A program made the translations under genes and the position numbers. The notes below the pieces were generated by a model. The model ran no database searches. It had not been told where the DNA came from and was given only the letters and a program-made list of their open reading frames with translations. This document shows positions 8,412 through 15,556 of a stretch of DNA of 17,199 bases, piece after piece (within the stretch, counting starts at the first letter, position 1; every line of letters starts with the position of its first letter). Source of the stretch: Bacteroidales bacterium (lineage in GTDB: Bacteria; Bacteroidota; Bacteroidia; Bacteroidales; UBA4181); NCBI GenBank assembly GCA_031259205.1, contig JAIRLS010000337.1, positions 1 to 17,199 on the forward strand. The letters run 5' to 3'.

Positions 8412-8606
8412 ATGACTATGGCGGATAAATACACAAATCCTTACACCGATTTCGGATTTAAGAAGTTGTTCGGTACGGAGGCGAACATGGATTTACTGAT
8501 CGATTTCCTCTGTTTCCGGAAAGGTATGTCGATGGAACACATTGCGAAAGCGACCGGGCTTGCCGTCGGAGAAGTTGCCATCATCCTGAAACAACAACAT
8601 AAATAA
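8412..8606 (+). CDS. Internally deleted PD-(D/E)XK nuclease/'transposase' family mini-protein (64 aa)
   Basis: The first ~35 residues (ADKYTNPYTDFGFKKLFG, then LLIDFL) are the standard N-terminus of the ~280-300-residue PD-(D/E)XK 'transposase' family (PF12784/TIGR01784 type). The last ~28 (RKGMSMEHIAKATGLAVGEV) match its C-terminal helical end, with the RKGMS...IAKATGL pattern. The ~200+ residues between, including all the nuclease residues, are missing. The two ends are fused in frame at about DFLC-FRKG, and the stop is in the normal place. It may be a remnant or an expressed mini-protein, since its promoter is intact. The ATG at 8418 (MADKY) fits homologues as well as the one at 8412. yifB begins 13 bp after its stop, so this promoter probably drives yifB too. 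Confidence 0.72.
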   Translation: MTMADKYTNPYTDFGFKKLFGTEANMDLLIDFLCFRKGMSMEHIAKATGLAVGEVAIILKQQHK

Positions 8607-8619
8607 TTACCTTTAAACC

Positions 8620-10161
8620 ATGCTAGTCAAAACGTTTGCAGCCGCAGTAAATGGAATATCCGCAACCATAATAACGATTGAAGTAAGCTGCACGAAAGGA
8701 ATACAATTTTTTCTGGTAGGCCTTCCGGATGTCGCCGTACGCGAAAGTCACGAACGGATCATCTCTGCATTGCAGGTGAACGGCTATAAATTTCCGCGTA
8801 GCCGCATCATCATAAACATGGCACCTGCTGATATACGGAAAGAAGGCTCCGCATACGACTTGCCACTGGCCATTGGCATCATGGCCGCAGCCGGCGATAT
8901 TGATGCGACGCGCCTTAACAAATATCTGCTCATGGGGGAGTTGTCGCTCGACGGCAGTCTCCTGCCTATAAAAGGCGCCCTGCCTATCGCAATCAAAGCG
9001 CGCGAAGAAGGATTCAACGGATTTATTTTGCCTAAACAAAATGCTTATGAGGCGGCAGTAGTAGAGGATCTGGAAATTTTAGGCGTAGAAAACATAAAAG
9101 ATGTAATTGACTTTTTCAGCGCCAAGAACACGTTACAACCCACAATCATCAATACTCGGGATGATTTTTTTGCGGAACAACAACATTTTGACAACGACTT
9201 CTCCGACGTACGCGGACAGGAAAACGTAAAACGCGCCCTCGAAGTTGCGGCTGCCGGAGGACATAATATCATAATGGTAGGGCCTCCGGGAAGCGGGAAA
9301 TCAATGTTAGCCAGGCGGCTACCGTCCATTCTTCCGCCTCTTACCATTCAGGAGGCGCTCGAAACGACAAAAATTCATTCGGTTGCAGGGAAAGTCGGGG
9401 AGCAGGTCTCATTACTTTCGCAACGGCCTTTCCGTTCGCCTCACCATACCATATCGAATGTTGCAATGGTAGGCGGAGGTTCTTTTCCCCAACCGGGAGA
9501 GATAAGCCTTGCTCACAACGGCGTATTATTCCTCGACGAACTGCCGGAATTTAACAGGAACGTACTGGAGGTGCTTCGCCAGCCTCTCGAAGACAGGCAT
9601 ATAAATATATCAAGAGCCCGGTTTGCGGTTGATTATCCGGCCGGATTCATGCTGGTAGCATCTATGAATCCTTGTCCGTGTGGATATTACAACCACCCTG
9701 CCCGTCCTTGCGTGTGCCCTCCGGGAGCCGTTCAGAAATACATGAACCGCGTCTCCGGCCCACTATTAGACCGTATCGATATACAGATAGAAATAGTGCC
9801 GGTGCCGTTTGAAAAAATATCGGAACAAAAACAGTCTGAAACGAGCGCAAGTGTACGTGAACGTGTTGTCCGCGCACGCGAAATACAAAAAGAACGTTTT
9901 ACCGGTAGTGAAGGTATTTATTGTAATGCCCAGATGGATTCCAAACATCTTCATAAATATGCCGTTCCTGATAATGCAGGATTGGCATTGCTAAAAAATG
10001 CAATGCAGCGCCTGACGCTGTCGGCGCGCGCTTATGACCGTATCCTGAAGTTGTCGCGGACAATTGCAGACCTTGACGGATCGGAAAATATCCGTCCCCA
10101 TCATCTTGCCGAAGCCATCAATTATCGCAATTTAGACCGCGAAAGCTGGGGTGTATTATGA
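8620..10161 (+). CDS. yifB: YifB/ComM-family Mg-chelatase-like AAA+ ATPase
   Basis: A complete 513-residue member of the YifB/ComM family. The N-terminal ~180 residues are the ChlI/Lon-like fold (VGLPD-type start FLVGLPDVAVRES, KEGSAYDLPLAIGI). The AAA+ core has Walker A GPPGSGK (residues 221-227) and Walker B LFLDE (303-307), followed by the four-cysteine loop CPC...CVC (Cys352, 354, 364, 366) and PLLDRIDI. The C-terminal Mg-chelatase domain carries LSARAYDRILKLSRTIADL and HLAEAINYR. ComM homologues act as hexameric branch-migration helicases during natural transformation; in this phylum the role is less studied and the protein is nearly universal. It starts 13 bp after the mini-gene and has no promoter consensus of its own, so it is likely transcribed from 8354. 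All motifs are intact. Confidence 0.95.
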   Translation: MLVKTFAAAVNGISATIITIEVSCTKGIQFFLVGLPDVAVRESHERIISALQVNGYKFPRSRIIINMAPADIRKEGSAYDLPLAIGIMAAAGDIDATRLNKYLLMGELSLDGSLLPIKGALPIAIKAREEGFNGFILPKQNAYEAAVVEDLEILGVENIKDVIDFFSAKNTLQPTIINTRDDFFAEQQHFDNDFSDVRGQENVKRALEVAAAGGHNIIMVGPPGSGKSMLARRLPSILPPLTIQEALETTKIHSVAGKVGEQVSLLSQRPFRSPHHTISNVAMVGGGSFPQPGEISLAHNGVLFLDELPEFNRNVLEVLRQPLEDRHINISRARFAVDYPAGFMLVASMNPCPCGYYNHPARPCVCPPGAVQKYMNRVSGPLLDRIDIQIEIVPVPFEKISEQKQSETSASVRERVVRAREIQKERFTGSEGIYCNAQMDSKHLHKYAVPDNAGLALLKNAMQRLTLSARAYDRILKLSRTIADLDGSENIRPHHLAEAINYRNLDRESWGVL

Positions 10162-10322
10162 TTTACAATAAAAAGTGCATTTTTTAACTTTTTTTTGTCG
10201 GCAAGAATCACATCCGGCGAAAAATCCGAAAGAACGCCTCTTTACAAAGCCCAGCGTAAGGCTTTATTGAAAAAATATTCGGCGTTCCTCATCCCTTTGC
10301 TTCTCGTCAATGTACTATACAC
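10162..10322. other. Unassigned DNA between yifB and the phnW remnant
   Basis: Past the AT-rich terminator-like element I recognise no gene. One + frame is open from the yifB stop to a TAG at 10369-10371 and includes a hydrophobic stretch (AFLIPLLLVNVLYTVL). It has no convincing start and resembles nothing I know. It may hold further decayed pieces of the lost phosphonate locus. Confidence 0.4.
10169..10196 (+). terminator. Weak AT-rich terminator-like element after yifB
   Basis: An A-run/T-run inverted repeat (AAAAAGTGCATTTTT) about 10 bp after the yifB stop is followed by two further T-runs. It is purely AT-paired, so the stem is weak, but its place and T-tracts fit the end of the transcript. 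Confidence 0.35.
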
Positions 10323-10619
10323 CGTTTTGCGCGATATCATACACGTTATAAGACAAATCACCGGATATTAGTGCAAGGCATGACACGCCTGGGTTACGAG
10401 CCTTTGTTGCCGGCGGAAAACCAATCGCCCGTTATTACCTCTTTTTTGTATCCCAACCCATCGTTTCATTTTGAGACTTTTTATACTAAATTGAAACGGA
10501 AAGGATTTGTTATCTATCCGGGAAAGATATCGCAGGCAGATACTTTCCGTATCGGAACGATTGGCGATATATATGCGCATGATATGGAAGCGCTTATTAA
10601 GGCGGTAGAGTCTATTTGA
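10323..10619 (+). pseudogene. phnW: 3' remnant of 2-aminoethylphosphonate--pyruvate transaminase (phnW)
   Basis: From about 10323 one frame reads like the last quarter of PhnW: RYKTNHRILVQGMTRLGYEP, LLPAENQSPVITSFLYPNP, FYTKLKRKGFVIYPGKIS, ADTFRIGTIGDIY, and a final helix to the TGA at 10617-10619. Intact PhnW is about 365 residues; only ~95 remain and the PLP-binding lysine region is absent. No bona fide start exists: the GTG at 10371 lies inside a conserved helix. PhnW interconverts 2-aminoethylphosphonate and phosphonoacetaldehyde, using pyruvate/alanine, in phosphonate breakdown or AEP decoration of surface glycans. None of its usual partners (PEP mutase, phosphonopyruvate decarboxylase) is here, so an AEP locus was probably deleted. 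The open frame of the fragment suggests modest age. Confidence 0.78.
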
Positions 10620-10683
10620 AAAACGGCTGCCTGATGCTTATTGATGATCCGTATTACATTTCTTCCCGTGCACGATCCCGGAT

Positions 10684-11328
10684 TTAATCGTCTTCCGGAT
10701 TCAACCGGTCTTCATCATCCGTATCCGGGAAAGGATCGACGGGAGGTTCCGGCCCCTTGTCCCGAAAATAAAAAGCAAACGCTATTCCTGCCAGCAACCC
10801 CGAAAGGTGCCCTTCCCACGATACTGATGTACCTGCGTAAAGCGTCGGGAAAAAAGCCCATACAAATCCACCGTAGAGAAAAGCGACAAGCAGCGCAAAC
10901 GCACGTTGACGGGGAACTTTCTTTATCACTCCACTCATAAAATGAAAAGCAGCCAGGGCATAAACAACTCCGCTCGCGCCTATATGTACGGCGCTCCGCC
11001 CCATAAGCCAGGTAAGAAGCCCGCTTAGCATATATAAACATAGCAAAATACGCCATGCACCCTGTTTATAAAACAAAAACATCCCAAAGATAAGCAGTAG
11101 CATAGCCGGCGTATTTGAGACAAGATGCTCCCAATCGGCATGTAGCAGAGGCATGGTAAAAATACCAGCCAAACCCGTCAGCTCCAACGGCTGCAAACCA
11201 TACTGTTTCAGACGTAAAGAAAATACGGCTCCGACGACCTGCACAGCCCACGGCATTGCCGTCAGTAGCGCAGAACACATTACTGCATGCCGCAAGTCTC
11301 TCTTCTCTTCTGTCGTTTTATCATCCAT
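10684..11328 (-). CDS. Rhomboid-family intramembrane serine protease
   Basis: A 214-residue polytopic membrane protein with about six hydrophobic segments. Rhomboid landmarks are HADWEHLVSN (His63, His68, Asn72, the oxyanion-side motif), GASG with the nucleophile Ser119, and GHLSG with the catalytic His174. A Ser-His dyad within the membrane is therefore present and the enzyme looks active. It ends in a charged acidic tail (PDTDDEDRLNPEDD). I place the start at the ATG 11328 (MDDK). An upstream in-frame ATG at 11355 overlaps the apparent -7 promoter box at 11343-11336 and would add MKNMYICYV, which is atypical. The gene is divergent from folB and convergent with the phnW remnant. The substrate is unknown. 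Confidence 0.92.
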   Translation of the reverse strand: MDDKTTEEKRDLRHAVMCSALLTAMPWAVQVVGAVFSLRLKQYGLQPLELTGLAGIFTMPLLHADWEHLVSNTPAMLLLIFGMFLFYKQGAWRILLCLYMLSGLLTWLMGRSAVHIGASGVVYALAAFHFMSGVIKKVPRQRAFALLVAFLYGGFVWAFFPTLYAGTSVSWEGHLSGLLAGIAFAFYFRDKGPEPPVDPFPDTDDEDRLNPEDD

Positions 11329-11335
11329 AACGTAA

Positions 11336-11343
11336 CAAATATA
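11336..11343 (-). promoter_or_regulatory. -7 element (TATATTTG) of the rhomboid gene
   Basis: On the minus strand TATATTTG matches TAnnTTTG exactly and ends 7 nt before the ATG at 11328. That implies a leader of only a few nucleotides. I found no clear TTTG about 20 nt upstream, so the -33 half is weak. Confidence 0.55.
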
Positions 11344-11393
11344 CATATTTTTCATATATTCCCCCTATAAATTTCGCCGGACATTTTTATCGG

Positions 11394-11428
11394 TCTGTGT
11401 GATATGTCGAAAGTTTCATGTATATTTG
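11394..11428 (+). promoter_or_regulatory. folB promoter
   Basis: The -7 box TATATTTG (11421-11428) is a perfect match; TCTG (11394-11397), 23 nt upstream, is a weaker -33. The box ends 4 nt before the folB ATG at 11433, so the transcript should be leaderless or nearly so. Together with the minus-strand element at 11336-11343 this is a compact divergent promoter region. Confidence 0.65.
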
Positions 11429-11432
11429 CCGC

Positions 11433-11780
11433 ATGAGAACGACAATTACATTAGAAACGATGAGATTCCACGCTTCCCACGGCGTAACGGAAGAAGAACG
11501 TCTCATTGGCGGAACATTCCTCGCCGACATATCCTATACGATAGATACGGACGCCGTCGAAACGGATTGTATAGAAGACACCATCGACTATGCCGAGATA
11601 TACGACCTCATAAAAAAAGAAATGATGAAGTCGTCGAAACTGATAGAACACGTTGCCGGACGTATTATGAAGGCTGTTAAAAACAAATTTCCGCAAATAT
11701 CGGAAATAACCGTCAAAATATCAAAACTGAACCCGCCCGTAAACGGTGAAACCGGAAGGGTGACGGTAACAATCAAATAA
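11433..11780 (+). CDS. folB: Dihydroneopterin aldolase
   Basis: This 115-residue protein has the compact FolB fold. It converts 7,8-dihydroneopterin to 6-hydroxymethyl-7,8-dihydropterin and glycolaldehyde in cytoplasmic folate synthesis. Visible landmarks are HGVTEEE with Glu22, the TIDYAEIYDLI helix (Tyr53), LIEHVAGRI with Glu72, and KISKLNPPV with Lys98. These align with Glu22, Tyr54, Glu74 and Lys100 of the Staphylococcus aureus enzyme as I recall it, so the active site is complete. The ATG at 11433 is chosen because the other in-frame ATG (11418) sits directly on the -7 promoter element. No other folate gene is adjacent. It is convergent with the perR-like gene, with only 22 bp between stops and no hairpin I could find. 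Confidence 0.93.
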   Translation: MRTTITLETMRFHASHGVTEEERLIGGTFLADISYTIDTDAVETDCIEDTIDYAEIYDLIKKEMMKSSKLIEHVAGRIMKAVKNKFPQISEITVKISKLNPPVNGETGRVTVTIK

Positions 11781-11802
11781 TGAACAAAACATGAACTCTC
11801 GG

Positions 11803-12207
11803 TTAACCGCGTTTATTACAATTCTCACAAGTTCCTTTGAGATAAAACTGTACATCTTCTATCTTACCACGGAAATTTTTTGGTAGAAACTTTTCTATAT
11901 CCATCTCCAAATCAATAATTTCCCCGCAACTCTTGCAGCGGAAGTGCGCATGAGGCGCCGTATGTCCGTCGAAACGGGCATTCTTCTCGTCAATCCCGAT
12001 GTATGTCGCCGCACCATGCTCGACAAACAGTTTTAATGTATTATATACGGTTGTCTTTGATAATGTAGGTATTTGTTTCCGTAAAACTTCGAATATTTCA
12101 TCTGCTGTAGGATGCGTTCTGTTATGATTTAAATAACGCATAATCGCAATACGCTGAAACGAAGGACGTATGCCAAATCCTAATAAATACTGACCTGTAG
12201 TATCCAT
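11803..12207 (-). CDS. perR: Fur-family peroxide-type regulator (PerR-like)
   Basis: A 134-residue Fur-family repressor. The winged-helix part includes THPTADEIFEVLRK and SKTTVYNTLKLF. The metal-binding half has FDG..APHAHFRCKSCGEIIDL and ends CENCN. Residues His32, Asp80, His86, His88 and Asp99 fall at the same relative spacing as the regulatory iron/manganese ligands of Bacillus PerR (His37, Asp85, His91, His93, Asp104). Cys91, 94, 127 and 130 form the structural zinc site. Asp80, where Fur usually has Glu, favours PerR over Fur. PerR proteins sense peroxide by iron-catalysed oxidation of histidine and derepress catalase and peroxidase genes. No such genes are in the window. Its own upstream region carries two overlapping promoters and an AT-rich repeat that may be an autoregulatory site. 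Confidence 0.85.
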   Translation of the reverse strand: MDTTGQYLLGFGIRPSFQRIAIMRYLNHNRTHPTADEIFEVLRKQIPTLSKTTVYNTLKLFVEHGAATYIGIDEKNARFDGHTAPHAHFRCKSCGEIIDLEMDIEKFLPKNFRGKIEDVQFYLKGTCENCNKRG

Positions 12208-12222
12208 AAATCCCGTGTGTTT

Positions 12223-12275
12223 ATTACAAATTTAAATTGATTACAAAGTTAGAGACAAAAAATGAATTCGGCAAA
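12223..12275 (-). promoter_or_regulatory. Tandem promoters and candidate operator of the perR-like gene
   Basis: On the minus strand there are two consensus pairs: TTTG (12275-12272) with TAACTTTG (12251-12244), spacer 20 nt; and TTTG (12259-12256) with TAAATTTG (12234-12227), spacer 21 nt. ATTACAAA occurs twice on the + strand (12223-12230 and 12240-12247), 17 bp apart, flanking or overlapping the perfect palindrome AATTTAAATT (12229-12238). The AT-rich repeat covers both -7 boxes, a sensible place for autorepression by a Fur-family protein; that role is inferred. Confidence 0.5.
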
Positions 12276-12326
12276 CAAATTGATATTATTGTCAGTTAAA
12301 AAACATTTATCCATATATCTAACATA

Positions 12327-13319
12327 CTATTTATAAGTCTCTTTAATCGTTTCGATGCATTCCAGTTCTTTACGAAAAATGATTTTCCGAATAAAAGATT
12401 TTATAAATCCGAATCCATATCCGTATATTTGTATAAATGAAGTAATTAAAGAGAGTCCTGCGATTCGTAAGTTTTTGGTCTTTGCCAGCGAATCGGAAAA
12501 CAGGAGAAGAATATAAATTGCCGGAAATGCAAGAAACCGCCATGAAACGAATAAAGCGAGTATAACTATGGCAATGCTTCCCAAAACAAAAAGCGCAGGC
12601 AGCATATGTACCGGTTTCAGGGAATTTGGGTATAATTTATACAGATTAATACGCGCCTGACCAAAAATATGAACTTGTTTATAAAATCTTTTCAGATTAA
12701 CGCGGCGTTTATGGTAAACATAGGCGTCATGATATAATTTTGTCGTAAATCCGGCATTGTTGATACGTATGCTGAGGTCTATATCTTCCCCATACATATC
12801 TTTGAACCCTCCTACGGCTTCATATACCGATCGTGAAAACCCCATGTTGAATGTTCGCGGTTTGAATTTTTCCATGTTAACCTTCCCGCCGCGTATTCCT
12901 CCGGTTGTCCAGAATGACGTCATTGCGTAGTTTATCGCTTTCTGCATAACGCTGAACGATGGGTGCTCTTTGTCAGGGCCACCGAAGCAGTCGGCATAAT
13001 CTTCACGAAGCATCCGGTGTACCGTTTCGAGATAATGGGGAGGGATGATGCAGTCGGAGTCGAAAAAAATAAAATAGTCGCCCTTCGCATTTTTCATGCC
13101 GACATTGCGGGTGTCGCTTCGTCCGGTATTTTCTTTTACAATATAACGGATATTAATTTTTGACCGGTTTTTTTTCACTTCATCCGCACATGGACGGGAC
13201 GAACCATCTTCGACCAGCACAAGTTCGAAACCGGTATAAGTCTGCACAGATAAACTCTCCAGCAACTCATGTGCTTCATCAGGGCGGTCATATATCGGGA
13301 CAATAAGAGAAAAAAACAT
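12327..13319 (-). CDS. Family 2 (GT-A) glycosyltransferase with C-terminal membrane segments
   Basis: A 330-residue protein with the GT2 nucleotide-sugar fold: FSLIVPIYDRPD at the start, VEDGSS (Glu37-Asp38), the metal-binding FDSDC (Asp87, Asp89), GGPD, and the catalytic-base-type GEDIDLS (Glu178-Asp179). The last ~90 residues hold about two or three hydrophobic segments (roughly 240-260, 262-276 and 287-306), so the enzyme is probably anchored to the inner membrane with its active site in the cytoplasm. It likely transfers a sugar to a lipid-linked glycan or polymer; donor and acceptor cannot be read. It is on the same strand as the S46 peptidase gene, 95 bp downstream, and I saw no promoter consensus in that gap, so co-transcription is possible though no shared function is evident. 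Codon use is AT-rich compared with the left part of the window. Confidence 0.92.
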   Translation of the reverse strand: MFFSLIVPIYDRPDEAHELLESLSVQTYTGFELVLVEDGSSRPCADEVKKNRSKINIRYIVKENTGRSDTRNVGMKNAKGDYFIFFDSDCIIPPHYLETVHRMLREDYADCFGGPDKEHPSFSVMQKAINYAMTSFWTTGGIRGGKVNMEKFKPRTFNMGFSRSVYEAVGGFKDMYGEDIDLSIRINNAGFTTKLYHDAYVYHKRRVNLKRFYKQVHIFGQARINLYKLYPNSLKPVHMLPALFVLGSIAIVILALFVSWRFLAFPAIYILLLFSDSLAKTKNLRIAGLSLITSFIQIYGYGFGFIKSFIRKIIFRKELECIETIKETYK

Positions 13320-13414
13320 AACTATAATTAATTATTACCAATAAATTTCGAAGCGGAGTATCTTTATCATATAAATACAGTTCGGATACGCCTGTTTAGG
13401 GAATATTTTAAATA

Positions 13415-15556
13415 TTAACCCGTTATTTTTAATTCGTTTATGATTCGAGGACATTTCCCCCATTTCTCGATAATCCACAAGACATATCGTATATCTACGC
13501 TTATCGTGCGTTGCAATTCAGTCTCAAATGCGATATCTCCGCTCATTGCTTCCCAGTTCCCATCGAAAGCCAGCCCTATCACCCGGCTGTTTTTGTCGAA
13601 TACGGGACTACCTGAATTACCGCCGGTGATATCGTTATTCGAAAGAAAACACACTTGCAGTTCTCCGTTTTCGTTGGCATAATTTCCAAAGTCGCGTCCG
13701 CCTATTATATCGATTATTTCCGGTTGAAGCCAAAACTCATAGCTTGAAGAATCTTCTTTTTCCAATAACCCCAACGACGTGGAGTAATAGTTATACCATG
13801 TCGCATCAAAGGGGCGATATCCTCCTATCGATCCATAACTCAAGCGCATCGTAAAATTTGCGTCCGAATAGAGGATGCTGTCGGGATACATCTCTTGGAG
13901 AGCTGCAAAATACAGCCGTTTCCCCTTCATAATTTCATATTCGGCGTCGCTTAGTGACTGTGCGACCTCCATAATCGTCATAATAACGGATAATGATAGC
14001 AGCCCCGCGGGATCTTTTTTCATATATCTGTCGTATTTCTTTTTATCCTTCAGCAGTTCAACTATTTTTTCTTCGGATAAGACGGCTGTTTTTGCGAACA
14101 AATCATTTGCGTAGCGTTCATAGTCGCCTTTGTACTTTTTATCTATTTCGGGATAAATATCCGGCAGATATTCCGAGGGGACACGTTCTTTGACGATTTT
14201 CATCATTGAGGCAAGCGTCTTCCTGTCTAATCCCGGATCGTAATCTTTAAAGAAAGGACGGATGCGGTCGTTCATGATGTCTTCTATCTCTACGGTTGAA
14301 AGATTATCATTGCTGATCTGTCCGAATATTCTTGTAAGACGTATTATTTCCGCACCATTAGCGAATGCTTCGGTAAGGTAGGTAAGATATTTTCGCTTTT
14401 CGTTTATCTGACGATAGTTTTCCCGAAGTAAACGAAGGACGTTTCCATAGGTATCTTTTTTCCCGGAAGACTGCACCCATTTGTCAAACGCCGCTTCTTC
14501 CTTTTGCTTGCGTTCTATGACATTCCGACTTGTAAGTCCGCGATTCATTCCGATGGAATTTTTCCAATAGTTGGCGCTTCCGGCATACTTTGAGGCATAT
14601 TTTATACGTATGGCGTCATCTTTCTGCATAGCTTCCTGCCATATATCCTGCTTTATTTTGCGCACTTCTATCCGGGGTTTGTTCGTGCTTTCGATGCGCT
14701 GTTGCGTTCCCCATGAAGAGAGGTAGCGATCCGTACTGCCGGGGAAGCCTATCGTCATGGCAAAATCTTTATCCCGATAACCTTGTATAGATATTTCCGC
14801 TACAAATTTCGGGGTGTACGGGCAGTTATTTACATCGTATTCCGCAGGTTTGTTATCGGCGTCGGCATATACGCGGAACACAGAAAAGTCGCATGTATGG
14901 CGAGGCCACATCCAGTTGTCGGTATCGCCGCCGAATTTGCCGAGAGACGAAGGCGGGGCAAAAACCAAACGCACGTCGTGATATACGTCATACACAACCA
15001 TATAATATTTGTTCATATTGTAGAAAGGTACGATTTCGGCTTCGGCAAAACGGCCTTGCCCGACAGATCCCACTATTATTTCTCCAATTGAATCGGCGGC
15101 GACAATGCGTTTGTATTCGTCGTCAATATGCGATATCCGGGGAATGATACTATCTGTTACGTCAATCGTTTCTTTAAGATAACGTACGCTTAATCCTTCT
15201 ACCGGAAGTTCGTCCGCGTTATTTTGTGCAACGAACCCATTTTTCAGGTAGTCGTATTCCACGCTGCTAAGTTTTTGAATGGAACCATAACCGCAATGGT
15301 GATTGGTAAAGACAAGTCCCGTTTCCGAAACCGTGATACCGGTGCATCCTCCGCCGAAAATAACAACGGCATTTGCTACACATGGCGAATCTTTGTCATA
15401 AATATACTTATAATCGGGCACGAACCCCAGTTCTTTCATGCGGGCTAAGTTTTGCTCATGAAGTTCGTTAATAATCCACATGCCTTCGTCAGCATAAACG
15501 TTATTCAATCCGGCAAGCAGTAGCAATAAAAATCCTATTTTTTTTGTTAAATTCAT
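13415..15556 (-). CDS. S46-family dipeptidyl peptidase (DPP7-like)
   Basis: This 713-residue exported serine peptidase has a signal peptide (MNLTKKIGFLLLLL) with a probable cut after NNVYA, before DEGMW, the usual mature start of the family. The chymotrypsin-like triad is visible: TNHHCGYG (His87 if the His next to Cys is catalytic), the DFSVFR region (Asp), and GGNSGSP with nucleophile Ser648. Length is normal for S46. Residue 666 in AFDGNWE is Gly. In this family that position separates DPP7-type enzymes (Gly; hydrophobic or neutral P1) from DPP11 (Arg; acidic P1), so DPP7-like specificity is inferred. Such periplasmic enzymes release dipeptides from peptides for uptake in protein-fermenting Bacteroidales. 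A GT2 gene follows on the same strand. Confidence 0.95.
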   Translation of the reverse strand: MNLTKKIGFLLLLLAGLNNVYADEGMWIINELHEQNLARMKELGFVPDYKYIYDKDSPCVANAVVIFGGGCTGITVSETGLVFTNHHCGYGSIQKLSSVEYDYLKNGFVAQNNADELPVEGLSVRYLKETIDVTDSIIPRISHIDDEYKRIVAADSIGEIIVGSVGQGRFAEAEIVPFYNMNKYYMVVYDVYHDVRLVFAPPSSLGKFGGDTDNWMWPRHTCDFSVFRVYADADNKPAEYDVNNCPYTPKFVAEISIQGYRDKDFAMTIGFPGSTDRYLSSWGTQQRIESTNKPRIEVRKIKQDIWQEAMQKDDAIRIKYASKYAGSANYWKNSIGMNRGLTSRNVIERKQKEEAAFDKWVQSSGKKDTYGNVLRLLRENYRQINEKRKYLTYLTEAFANGAEIIRLTRIFGQISNDNLSTVEIEDIMNDRIRPFFKDYDPGLDRKTLASMMKIVKERVPSEYLPDIYPEIDKKYKGDYERYANDLFAKTAVLSEEKIVELLKDKKKYDRYMKKDPAGLLSLSVIMTIMEVAQSLSDAEYEIMKGKRLYFAALQEMYPDSILYSDANFTMRLSYGSIGGYRPFDATWYNYYSTSLGLLEKEDSSSYEFWLQPEIIDIIGGRDFGNYANENGELQVCFLSNNDITGGNSGSPVFDKNSRVIGLAFDGNWEAMSGDIAFETELQRTISVDIRYVLWIIEKWGKCPRIINELKITG

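Noticed and set aside
10641..10940. A + strand frame overlapping the rhomboid gene
   Set aside because: It is opposite a protein with intact rhomboid catalytic motifs and resembles nothing.
11418..11432. Upstream ATG for folB (adds MYICR)
   Set aside because: It sits directly on the TATATTTG promoter box, and FolB proteins normally begin close to the residues encoded from 11433.
13402..13416. AT-only inverted repeat AATATT-TTA-AATATT at the end of the S46 gene as a terminator
   Set aside because: It has no GC pairs, overlaps the stop codon and has no T-tract in the right place. It is expected by chance in AT-rich DNA.
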